Source: Varanus komodoensis
Lineage: Eukaryota; Chordata; Lepidosauria; Squamata; Varanidae
NCBI RefSeq assembly: GCF_004798865.1
Contig: NW_025335568.1
Span: forward strand, 59,105,753 to 59,169,752
Length of the DNA: 64,000 nt
Direction: 5' to 3'
Shown here: one piece after another, positions 11,450 to 21,937 of the stretch
Layout: every line of letters begins with the position of its first letter
Numbering within the stretch: position 1 is the first letter of the stretch
The notes under the pieces: generated by a model
Told to the model about the DNA's origin: nothing
Database searches by the model: none
What the model saw: the letters and a program-made list of their open reading frames with translations, nothing else
Program-made: the position numbers and the translations under genes

Positions 11450-14400
11450 TTTGGATATGAAGTGCAGCAACTATAGGACCACTGCACTAATTTTCCAAGC
11501 AAATAAATGATGATCAAGGAGTTGCAACTAAGAATTTTACTCTGTATGGAGCAAGAAATCCATGATGTTCAAGCTGAATTCCAAAAAGGAAGAGGCACTC
11601 AAGATCATACAGCAAATTTATGTTGGTCACTGAAGTACAAGTAGATTTCAAATTACAACAAAGCTTTTGACTGTGTATCATGAGAGTGTATCATGAGAAG
11701 CTATAGAGGGTCCTGAAAAATGGTGTGCCTATTATCCTTGCTGGGAAGAATAGCACTAGCTAAAATGAATATATTACCAAAGCTTTTGTTTCTATTCCAA
11801 ATGTTTCCCATAAAAATTGATAGAAAATTTTTTGATGATTTAAATTTTCAAATCTTGAGATTTATATGGAGAAAGAAGAAACCAAGGATTAAACTAAAAA
11901 TACTTCAGGGGGCTAAAGAGAATGGGGACTTTGGTCTCCCTAATTGGATGCTGTATTATCAAGCTTCTGTTTTAATGTGGCTAAAAGAATGGATAACTTT
12001 AAGAAATAAGAGAATCTTGTATCTCGAAGGGCATGATTTGCAAATGGGTTGGCACGCTTATATGTGACATGAAAAGGGTAAGGTACATGGCTCTTTTTTA
12101 AGTCATTATATTAGGAAATCATTAATGTTGGTGTGGGAAAAGTTAAAGACAAAATTGTATAAAAAATTACCAAGATGGCTTTCACCTATGGAAGCTCTTG
12201 TATATCCAAATGCATTGAACTTTGAAGCGATTGTAAGATATGATGACATTTTGGATAATGATGGGGGATTGAAATTGAATCAAGAAATACAAGAACAAGG
12301 ATCTAATATTTCTTGGTGGCATAAGGTGCAGATACAATCGAGATATGCTAAAGACTATAGAATGTGGGGCTTTTATAAAGATTTAACAGCATTCGATCAG
12401 GTGATGTTTAAATCAGATGAGAAAATGATTAAAAGACTATATAATTTCTTACTAGATAGGAGAATGGAAGATGAACAGGTTAAGGAAACTATGATAACGT
12501 GGGCACAAAACTTTGGATATAATACTGAATTAGAAAAATGGCAAAAGCTGTGGGAGAGAAATATTAAGATAACATTAGCAACTTCATATAAAGAAAACTT
12601 GTATAAAATGTTTTATAGATGGTGTTTGTCGCCAAATAGACTAGCCAAGATGTTTCCAAATATGTCAAATGGATGTTGGAAATGTAAATATAAATTGGGT
12701 ACCTTCTATCATATGTGGTGGACTTGCGATAAAGCGAAAAAGTATTGGATTAAAATATATAAATGGCTTGAGGAAATGCTACAAAAATCCTTAAGTTTTA
12801 AACCTGAAGTTTCCTTATTAGGCATTATACCTGTTGATATTAGTAAACAAGAAATGTACTTGATTTTACATGTAATTACTGCGGCGAGGATTGCATTTGC
12901 CCAACACTGGAAAAGTGAAGAACCACCCACTGATGAACTGATCCTAAAAAAAGATCTTGGACTGTGCAGAAATGGACAGATTGACTTTGTCATTGAAGGA
13001 GAAAGAAGATACTGATTTCTATCAAACTTGGGACTCTTTTTATTATTGGCTAGAGAAACGGGACTTTGTATAGATTCAAATATGTTTTTAAGTTAACATA
13101 AATAGAAAAAATGTGGGGGCTGACCCAGCAGGTCCGATGTTTCTGATGACTGATGTTGTTTTTAGTTTTTCTTTGTATTAGGGTTATTTAAAATAAAACT
13201 TATTTAAAAAAATGGTGTGCCTTAGCACTTCGCTACCCTGATACATAACCTGGGTTATAAGACAAGTACACTCATATTTTGTTTGCTAACCTCTTGATAT
13301 TTCCCCCTCTTTCTCTCAGTATGTAATGCTGCCACCAGAAATTTACTTCCAATCTTATTAACTTCTCCCTCAATATTGTGCCCAAGGTATAAGACTTCTT
13401 CGTTGGACTATGTGGATCTGAGGATGAGAGACTGAGACATGTATGTATTGGTTTCAAAATGTTCTCTAACTTTTTCCCTTTGTAAATAAAACAATGTATA
13501 ATAACTTCTGACTGAAGTAAAACTGACTGAGGTAGAAATGAAAACTCTTTCCGTTCACAAACATTCCTTACTCATAGATCCTCCTTTTTCTTCTGGATGA
13601 ACTCTGACCAGACTTTATTCTAGTTATCTCAGTTTAATCTTTCCCTTCTGCACTCAGGTTTTCGCCAGCTTCTATCTATATTTTACCTTATAATACTTGG
13701 CAATATTAGATTTTGACTCTCCCTAGTTGCTAATATGCCCTCTAAGTATTCTACTTCCTTTCCTTTTGAATCCTAAATGATTTTCACAGCACTATTTGAG
13801 ATTCTAATGAGAAGGCTGCCTCTTCAGAATCTGCAGACTGACCACAAATGAATGCTAACTGCTGACAGATCTCAAGTATCTATTTTTCTCTCTTCACATA
13901 CTTCCAAGCTGTCCATACACTGTCAGGCACCAACCAATCACCTCACTCACCTCTTTTACTCCCACCCCCACTGAAACTTACCAACATTTAAAGGAATATA
14001 CTCATAACACTTAAATCATTACAACTTGCATCATGGACAAGCAGCTACTATTAGGATACAATACAGAGAAACAGAATGATTTTCTATAGGTAAAGGCAAC
14101 AGACAAAGGAGTATTTAGTCTCCCTGTCTTCTCAGTCAGTATATGCAGAACATATCATAAGGAAAGCTGAACTGGGATCAGAGATAGCAGGAAGATGCAT
14201 AAATAATTGCAGATATGTAAGTGATACCATATTACTTGCAAAAAGTACCTATGAATTGAAATGGTGTTCGATGAAGGTGAAAGAAGAAAGTATAAAAGCA
14301 TGACTGCAGCTGAACATTAGCAAAATCATGACTACAGAATAATACAGAACTTTATTGTCAATAACAAAGGAAATTGAAATTGTGATTTTGCATACCTTGG

Positions 14401-14965
14401 CTCAATCAAACAGAAACTGCTGCCAAGAAATTTGAAAAAGACTGAGACTTCGAAAGATGGCAGTCAAGGCATTAGAAAATATCAGCAAGTTGGGATGTTT
14501 TGGAGGCCAAGAACAAGATCATCCATACTACTGTATTCCCTATTACCATGTGACTGTGAAGAAAGCTAACAGTGAAAAAAACTGATGCATTTGAAACATA
14601 GAACTGGAGAATACTCTGAACCAACAGAAAGATGAACAAGTGGATCCTAGATCAAATCAATCTAGAATTTCCCTTGGAAGCAAAAATAATGGAACTGGGG
14701 CTGTTGTACTTAAGGCACATAAGAAAGAAGACTCACTGAAAAAGACAATTATGGACTCGATGGTCTTCATGGCCCTTGCCAACTCTTTGATTCTGTGGTA
14801 GGGAAACTAGATGGCAGAAGAAGGGGAAAAACAAATATGAAATGGATTGATTCCATAAAGGAACCACCGCCTTTAGTTTATAAAAGTTAAGCAGGACTGC
14901 CAAGGACCGGACATTTTGGAGAACACACATTCATAGGGTTGCCATGTTGGAGGTGACATAATGGC
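11450..14965 (+). mobile_element. Old RTE-clade LINE, interrupted by an L1
   Basis: Before the L1 the plus strand reads IHDVQAEFQKGRGTQDHTAN and NKAFDC.S.EKLWRVLKNGV, the RTE palm motifs. After it, at about 14095-14300, come YMQNIIRKAELGSEIAGRC, INNCRY.SDTILLAKST and MKVKEESIKA, and at about 14640-14960 the C-terminal KEDSLKKTI, GRRRGKTNMKWIDSIKE block. These are successive parts of one decayed RTE coding frame. The stretch 13225-14090 between them is not recognised and may be a further insertion. Confidence 0.75.
11716..13222 (+). mobile_element. L1 LINE, 5'-truncated, with 15-bp target-site duplications
   Basis: AAAAATGGTGTGCCT occurs at 11716-11730 and 13208-13222 around a 1.48-kb body. 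The body codes for the C-terminal third of L1 ORF2: LLGRIALAKMNILPKLLFLF, FIWRKKKPRIKL, GGLKLP-type continuation, and the CCHC-like CWKCKYKLGTFYHMWWTC. There is one in-frame stop (TGA at 12065-12067, in the codon for W of a usual WHAYxW motif). The frame moves in an A7 run near 12946-12952, after which KEKEDTDFYQTWDSFYYWLE continues in another frame. Short A-rich tail. Relatively young. Confidence 0.93.
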
Positions 14966-15470
14966 ACATACCAAATAGGTGAAATGGAAATTTTAATCTA
15001 CAACAATGAATTACTATTAAGACTTTAACTTGGAATTAAAGTAGAGGGAAGGGTATTTTTATGTATGTAGCAAAAGTAGTATTAGAGTAATGGGGGACGC
15101 ATATTTGGCATACAGCATTGCATGAAACGGGGCTTCTATCAGTTAGAGATTGTGTTCATTTCTTAGATCATAACTGACTCAAGGCAATGGAGTTATTACA
15201 AATTAAGCCTTTGGTCTATCCCTTTAATTCTCATTTACTAGTAAAGAACATACAACTGTGTTTTCCTCACAGTCCTCCCATCTCTTTCTCCTCTTTCTGT
15301 TATTTTCCTCAATTGTCTATTCCACATTCTAAGTTCTTTTAGAGCAGGCTTTCCCTATTTTGCCTTTGCTCCTTCACCACCAATGATGCATTATTGTTAT
15401 TAATAAGCAGGACAAAAGGGCATTATCTTGTGGTCTGATAGAAATGGGGAAATTACAAAAGCAAGCCTTC
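14960..15470. other. Intergenic, nothing recognised
   Basis: AT-rich sequence with no gene or clear repeat family that I can name. Confidence 0.4.
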
Positions 15471-16099
15471 TAGAACTGTGCAGCCTTCCTGGTGTCCTCC
15501 AGTAGTTTTGGACTACAACTCCTATCAGGACGAGGCAATATGGTCAATAATGATAGCTTACCAAACCATGTGCAGAATAACAGTTTAGGGATGTCTAGCA
15601 TATCTCCTCAATGAATGCTCAGTCTCTAAAAGGCACTTTCAAAATTTACTTAGTTTAACATGCCTTGAAGCAACTTAATCCATCAGCCTAGGGAAGAGAT
15701 CACCAGTTTAGGATGAGCAAGCACACCATTTAAGGTTAACCTATTATGCAGAGTGAGCTTCTGATTTAAGAAAGTAGGAAAGGGCAGCAAACTATTAGTT
15801 ATTATAGCTGTAGTCAGAAAGAGGGGTTCGTGAGATTTCTTGCCTTAGGTACCAAAAGTAAGCTGCCTTGGGTACTCCACATTCAGGAAGGTGAGGGAAG
15901 GGGATCGCCATTTGGATGCCACCTCAGGCAAAGAAATGTTTTGGGCCAGCCCTGCACACAGAACAGATGATGCTAATTCGCATTTCAGCTCAGCTTTCCC
16001 ACCGTTAAGGAAGGCACAGAGAAAGAAACCCACCTCCTTCAAGCCCCCAGCCTGGGCTCCTCACGGCTCACGAACGGAGCCTACTCCGTCACAATAAGC

Positions 16100-16620
16100 T
16101 TCCTCATGCCTTTCCACTCACGGAGGTCTCCCCCACCAACCACCTCGGTAACTGACGTTGACCAGCAGCCCAGAGCCTACACGGGAGCTTTCAAACCTCC
16201 AACGGACAGCGCCGCCAACACGGTCTTGCCCACCTGCTTCGTCCCTCAGCAGGGGCGCTTCGGAAGGAGTCCGACCTCGCTCTGCCACCTCAGCAACATT
16301 ACACGCCTGGGGGAGAGGGAAGCGGGGCCGTCCCGCGGCCCCGACGGGGCACGCCCGCTCTCCAGGTCGGCCGGCCCAGCAAAGTCCCACTTTTTGCCTC
16401 AGGCGCCTGCAGCCTCTTCTTTCCTCGCACCTATCCAGGCCCGGGCGCAGCCCTGCTTCGGCGCGCAACCGTAACGGACGGGCCCCGCCCACCGAGGGAG
16501 CCTGGGAAATGTAGTCTTTTCTTGAGCCACATACAAAAGAGGCGGGTGCAGCGACCCTGGGTTCCTTTGCAAGGCAGGGCAGCCTATAAACCGAATAAAT
16601 GCATCCCCATCGTCGTCATT
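16100..16620 (-). promoter_or_regulatory. CpG island with a minus-strand promoter, probably of KLHDC3
   Basis: A GC-rich block with a GC box (GGGCGGGGCC read on -) at 16481-16490 and a ZNF143/STAF-like ACTACATTTCCCAGG (read on -) at 16501-16515. Downstream on the minus strand a good donor CTCC/gtgagtgg ends a candidate exon at 16122. In human, KLHDC3 starts head-to-head with MEA1, so this is the expected place for its untranslated first exon. The assignment rests on synteny only; no KLHDC3 coding exon is seen in the window. Confidence 0.5.
16122..16440 (-). other. Candidate non-coding first exon of a minus-strand gene
   Basis: Lies between the GC box/ZNF143-like site and the GTGAGT donor (revcomp of 16116-16121). 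The upper end is a guess. GC-rich open frames cross it on both strands but match no family I know, so it is treated as 5' UTR. Confidence 0.35.
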
Positions 16621-17039
16621 AATCATACATCTGTGCGCGCTGACACCATTTTAAAAAGTGGTGTCTTATGAAGTCGGCTATGGTCCAGGAAAGCTTATGC
16701 CATAATAAATATGCTGGCCTTTATAAGGTGCCAAAACCCCTTTTCCGTTTAAAAAATGCATCTCCAGAACCTCCCCAATGGGCAAAAAAGGAGTGTTTCC
16801 TAGTAAAAAGAAAACAAAAAAAGCACTACTTCTAATGTATATATATAAGTAAATTAGGGACAGTGGGAGCATATCAATATGTGGTCTACCCAACTGATCA
16901 TAGTCCTCTCACCATTTATTATGGCCCAACACAGTGCTTGACAACCTGCCCAGGTTTTGCAGTCTTAGGCAGGCAGCTAAAATAGGAAGCTCATCAGCAA
17001 TAAAGAGCATCTCTGATGCCTTTTAAACTGTAGTGGGGA

Positions 17040-17100
17040 ATGTGTGGGGATGGACTGCAATTCCCAAAAGTTCCAGCCATCCTGGCAAAGGTGAGGGATG
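17040..17100. repeat. Half of a fold-back repeat
   Basis: ATGGACTGCAATTCCCAAAA followed by CCAGCCATCCTGGC, one arm of the family with ACTACAACTCCCA cores. Confidence 0.4.
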
Positions 17101-17114
17101 AGCAGAGTACCAGT

Positions 17115-17340
17115 CATAGGAACATATGAAGAGACATGCTGGATCAGACCAAGGGTCTATCTGGTCCAACACTGTGTTACCAAAATGGTTCTAGGAAGGC
17201 CAAATGAGAGCAATAGCACTACCCCACTCAGAACTTTAAATACAGGTACTGTCCCTTATACTGGAAATTTCATGACTAGTAGCTATCAATAGTCTTATCC
17301 TCCATGAATTTGTCCACACCCCATACAATTAGGAACCACC
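17115..17340 (-). mobile_element. CR1 3'-end fragment
   Basis: AGGAACATATGAAGAGACAT, CTGGATCAGACCAAGGGTCT and TATCCTCCATGAATTTGTCC, the inverted CR1 3' end. It lies between the two CpG-rich promoter blocks. Confidence 0.75.
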
Positions 17341-17524
17341 TTTACGTTTTGCAGTAAAATCCAATATTTATGCCTGCATAAAGTATTTTTTCCTGATTTT
17401 TCTCTATTCATTAGGTGACCTAAAACAGACCAGTGGAAGCTACAGCCCATTTCTTCCTCACTGCTTTGAAGCCAACAAATTATTTCGCTGCATGAGCGCT
17501 ATGAATTTTCGTCAATGCAAGTCA

Positions 17525-17714
17525 AAAGGGCCAATGAATTGCCAGTGGCGAATTCAAAGGCCAATCAGTCCTTTGAATGAGATCTCATATAATCAAACAT
17601 TTGTATGGTGCTGAGCGGGAGGCTCTAACGCGTATTTGTGATCCTTATATGAATCAGAAACCGAGTCTTACTTCAACGCAAAGAAGAGCAAGACTTTAAG
17701 CGAACGCATGTACG
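17525..17714 (+). promoter_or_regulatory. Candidate MEA1 promoter and non-coding first exon
   Basis: Two GGCCAAT (NF-Y type) boxes at 17531 and 17561 and a TATA-like CATATAAT at 17586 are followed by a strong splice donor TACG/gtaagt at 17715. This would give a short untranslated exon of about 17620-17714 spliced to the coding exon at 21.65 kb. A second candidate donor (CTAG/gtgagg) ends at 17944, downstream of a CTTCCGGAGG ETS-like site near 17876. The start site is inferred. Confidence 0.45.
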
Positions 17715-18200
17715 GTAAGTATTTACATCTGTGTGTGCGTGGTGGAGAGCAACGACCGCAGCGCACGATGCTGCAAATAGATCCTTCAAACTCGGGTGGG
17801 AGTTGTCATAGTTACGGTTCCTTCCACCGCGCCCGGCTATGACGACATTCTCAGTGGCCAAGAACGCTTTGTTGCTTCCGGAGGTTAAGCTAAGAGAGCG
17901 AGAGGCTTGTTTGGCGTTAGAGCGAGAAGGCGGAAATCGTCTAGGTGAGGTCAGAGGGGGGCACCAGGTTGGGGTTAGGGCGGCGGCGTTGGTTTGCGGG
18001 TGTATTCGGTTTCAGGTCGTCTCATAACGAGTGATGTAGGAAATGGAGGTCTTTGTTGTGCGGAAGGATAATGAAATTTTGAACGCCTGGAGCGTAGTAA
18101 ATGGCTTGAAGTCTGTGCGCGCGGGCGCGCGCTCTATCTTATGGACACGCCCGCACATTGTTGCAGTTTGCGACCCTGTAAGGTTGTAGCTATTGGGACT
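17715..18200. promoter_or_regulatory. CpG-rich block at the MEA1 5' end
   Basis: CpG density is far above the AT-rich surroundings, with a GCGCGCGGGCGCGCGC run near 18117-18132. It adjoins the candidate MEA1 first exon and looks like the remainder of a CpG-island promoter. The open frames in it have no recognisable protein content. Confidence 0.5.
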
Positions 18201-18619
18201 ATTTCGTTTAGGAAAGAGGCGAGCATGATAGAGGCGAATAGAATTATGCACGGTTTGGATAAGGTCCTGGCTTTGTGGTGGCCAGTAATGCTTTGGTATA
18301 GCTGACTAGTGTTCCAGCTGCGCGTCTTCCTGGAGATGTCAGCTCTGGCCCCAGTTCCCCAGTTACATTTACCTTAGTTAAAGGCTACTTTAGTAGTCGT
18401 AACAGCAACATGCACTAGATGGGGATTGCTTTTGGAAAGTATTTGGAAAGCTGCCTCCCCCCCGCCCCCGGGAACATAACGCTGGACTAGATAAACCTTG
18501 GTACCCATTTCCAGGCTCTGGGCCTCCAACCAAAGGAGACAAGACTAGCTTCATCTATATTATCCTTTTGCTGGCAGACAAAGCTACTTTTATTCAAACA
18601 AGCTTTTTTTAAGCTGTGC

Positions 18620-18900
18620 AGTTTGCTGAATTAGGCTTTTAATTGGAAGGTATTATTTCTTTTTATCTCTTTTTAGCTGAAAGATTTTAATCGATGTGGC
18701 TGTTTTAATTATGTAAAACTTTAATTGTATTCATTTTTGTTAACTGCTTTGAGCACTATTTGAGTAGAAACTTAGTATAAATACATAAGAGGAAGGCTGC
18801 TGTTGTACTCATGTCTTTCTTATGGATTTATTGTATTTATAAACTGCTCCATAGCCTATAGGAATCTCTGGGCCATGTACGATAAAACAGAATAAACAAT
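18620..18900 (+). mobile_element. L2-type 3' tail fragments
   Basis: TTTTTGTTAACTGCTTTGAG then AGTATAAATACATAA is an L2 3' end on +; an inverted tail follows at about 18826-18880. Confidence 0.55.
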
Positions 18901-18929
18901 ATTAATAACCAGTAAACAAAAAAACATAA

Positions 18930-20478
18930 TACAAGGGACTTGGCAAGGTTCTTTGTCCACTTTCTCTCCACAATGCATAGTTTTGTACACCTCTATCACA
19001 ACTCCTCTTTCTTACCTTTTTTCCCTCTGAGCTAACCAATTTCAGCTGTTGTAACCTTTCCTTTCAGGGGAGTTGCTCCAGCCCCTTGATCATTTTAGTG
19101 TCCCTTTTCTGCACATTTCCCCAACTTTATGATATTCTGTTTTAGGTGCAGTAATGAGAACTGTACATAGTATTCTAACTGTAGCTACACCATCACTTTA
19201 TAGAATGGCTGTATATCGGCAGTTTTGAAATGTTTTCCTAATCATGCCTAACATGCCTAGTTAGTTACCACTTGCTCAGATCCCATCATCTTACATTTGA
19301 AGTGGGGATCTTTTTGTTGCTGCACGAATTACAATTTCGTACACTGAATCTCAATTTGCCAGTTTTATTATAATTATTTTTATTGTGATTTCAAAATCTA
19401 AACCATTTTGATGCACATTCTTCCAGTTTGGAAGGTCCTTTTGGAGCTCCACACAACCCTCCTTTTTTGTTTTAACCACCCTAGTTTGGTGTTATCAGCA
19501 AACTTGGGCACTTCTCCCTCCTGATTTCCATATTTTTATAAATAAGTTGAAAAGCATTGGCCCGAATACCAAAACACATGGGACCCCACTGTGTCCATCC
19601 CTGTATGAGGAAACTTGGCCATGTAGTCTTACTCTCAGCTTTCTATTCTTACTAATCCATAAGAAGACTGCCAGCATTGCTCAGGAGGCTTTGGTGAGGG
19701 ACTTTGTCAAATGCCATTTTGAAGCCCAAGTAAACAGTTTTTGCTGCATCACTTATCCAGTGTTGACACTCTAAAAGTTTGGTGAGACAGGACTTACCTT
19801 TGCCAAAGCCATATTGATTCCTTTTCAGCAGGGCTTGTCCTTAAATAATTCACCTGGAACAGATGTTAAGATAACTGGCCTGTAGTTTTCCTGGTCCCCT
19901 CAGATTCCTTTTAAAAATGGTACTACATTAGTCCATTATCCAGTCCTCTGGTACAGGGGCTGTTCTTAGGATGATATTACATATTTTTATTAGAAGATCA
20001 GCAGTCTCATATTTGAGTTCTGTAAGATTTCTAGGGTGCCTATCATCTGGGCTTGATGATACGAGTATATTACCTTAACAGTTTGTCAGTAAGGTTGAGA
20101 ACTCCCATCTTTTACCACCATTGATTTCCACAAACTCTTCCTGAAAACATCAGTCCAGACACTGATATATGTGCTGTATCTACTGCAGTAGAAGACAAAT
20201 GAAAATTATTCATTTAATTTCTCGACAATCTCCTTATATTTGTTTAGTGCTCCTTTAACTTGATTATCATCCAACAGTCCAACTGCCTCCCAAGCTGGTT
20301 TCCTGCCTCTGATGTATTTAAATCTTTATTACTGACCTTGTTGCTTGTAGTGATACACTCCTCAAAGGCTGTTTTGCATCTCTTATTGTCTGCTTATATG
20401 CTCTGAAGGAAGCCTTCTTTTCTTTAAGAGCTTCTTCCTTGACATTGCTCATTATCCATTCTGGTAACCACTTGGATT
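18930..20478 (-). mobile_element. CR1 LINE in MEA1 intron 1, antisense to the gene
   Basis: About 1.5 kb of inverted CR1 coding and 3' sequence: TTGTAACCTTTCCTTTCAGG, CTCCAGCCCCTTGATCATTT, GGTGTTATCAGCAAACTTGG, AAGCATTGGCCCGAATACC, CACCTGGAACAGATGTTAAG, AGTCCTCTGGTACAGGGGC. These are the inverse of the CR1 RT and 3' coding blocks in the correct order. No open frame remains. Confidence 0.85.
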
Positions 20479-20530
20479 TTCGGCAAGGGGCGGCATAGAA
20501 ATGTTTTAATTAATTAATAAATAAATACCT
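20479..20530 (+). repeat. Hairpin-tail module
   Basis: TTCGGCAAGGGGCGGCATAG followed by AAATGTTTTAATTAATTAAT, nearly the same as the tail at 52600. Confidence 0.7.
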
Positions 20531-21079
20531 TTCCTAACCTGTGGTATGCATACTAGCTGAGCTTATATTAATGTGATCTTGAGTAAACGCCAAAATTTTG
20601 AAAGGATTTAATCTTCTTCTCTCCCCCTTTCAACTTCATTTACCATTTTAAGAAAGCTTCCTCTTCCTTAAGCTTCAGCAGTTTTCCACTTCCGTTTATA
20701 TCGCATCTGATAGCACAATGCTCACTGTTTCTAGTCGTTTCAATAACTACTTTTGGTTCTATGGATAGCATGAACGTTTAGTTTAATATAGGCATGGGGA
20801 GTCGTTTTCAGCTTGAGAGTCAAATTCAATTTTGGAAAATGTCTTGGGAACTGCATACAAGTGGTGGACAGGTCCAGTGGCAAGGGATGGAGCCAAAAAT
20901 ACAGAAGTTATAGTTTACTGCTGGTAACTAAGAAATTAGATGTATTTCAACTGTTTAGACTTTGAGAAAACTGCACAAAAATCCAAGGAGACATTACCAA
21001 ATTGGTAGTTGGGTTATGGACTGGAGTTGGGGGAAGGGAATGTGTGTATCTGAGTGATGTGTTTATTATGTTTTGAATT

Positions 21080-21230
21080 ATTACTTATCAGCTTAATGCT
21101 TATTTTCTGGGTATTTTTGTGATTATTATAGAGATGCTACTGAAATTATGTGCTATGTTGCTTTAAATGATTGTAAACTGTTTTGAGAGCATGTACTGTA
21201 AGAATAGTCTATAAAAACGTTTATTAATTA
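21080..21230 (+). mobile_element. L2-type 3' tail
   Basis: GATTGTAAACTGTTTTGAGA then AGTCTATAAAAACGTTTATT. Confidence 0.5.
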
Positions 21231-21299
21231 ATCCTCTTGCTCCATGTAACATTTAGCTCATGGGTGTCTGATGTGCTGGCACAGCATTATGGAAAGTAT

Positions 21300-21425
21300 A
21301 ATGGGTCAAGGGTCAGGAACCTGGTGCCCTGCAGATGTTTTGGATTACAATTCCCCATAACTTTTAAACATTAGTCATGCTAGCTGGGGTTGATGGAAGT
21401 TGCAGTCCAGATCATTCATCTGAAT
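21300..21425. repeat. Fold-back repeat (CTCCAGATG family)
   Basis: GCCCTGCAGATGTTTTGGAT-TACAATTCCCC at one side and GATGGAAGTTGCAGTCCAGA at the other, with GCTAGCTGGGG between; a decayed palindrome just upstream of the first MEA1 coding exon. Confidence 0.55.
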
Positions 21426-21664
21426 ATTTCAATAATTCTATTACATTTCTGTACTACTGCCCAACAGCTAGAGTCCTCTAGGCAGCATTCAAAGATTAAA
21501 GCCGTAAAAATGCAGTATGATAACATAATCTAAAAACATTTGCCTAGGAAAGCATAAAGCCATTTTAAATCACCAAATAGTGCTCTTATCTGCTTGCAAG
21601 TGTTTGTGTTTCCCCAGTTGTTTCTTGAACATGAGGTGTATCTTTTCCCCAAAGATCCTGGTGC

Positions 21665-21937
21665 ATGGCCTTGGAGCCAGTGCTTGTACAGAGAATGGGC
21701 CCAGAGCGGATTTGTCCAAACGAACATGAAGAGCTGGGGCTTCAGGAGACATCTGACGGAACCCCTGACCCTGCTGGGGAGTGGAGCAGTGAAGAACCTG
21801 AGGAGGAGGAGGAGGAGGGCAGTAGTAATGGCTACTTGTACCAACCGCTGAACCAAGATCCAGACCAGGGACCAGGAGCTGTTGAAGAAACGGGGCCTAG
21901 CACAGAGCCAGCCCTTGATATCCACGAGCGACTTCAG
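21665..21937 (+). CDS. MEA1: MEA1 first coding exon
   Basis: Codes for residues 1-91 and holds the acidic stretch. The likely acceptor is the AG at 21653-21654; a second AG at 21616-21617 is possible. The donor is CTTCAG/gtagct at 21938. Confidence 0.95.

Noticed and set aside
16118-16514. Open frames of about 120 codons on both strands in the CpG island
   Set aside because: They overlap on both strands, are Ala/Pro/Arg-rich and match nothing known; high GC removes stop codons by chance.
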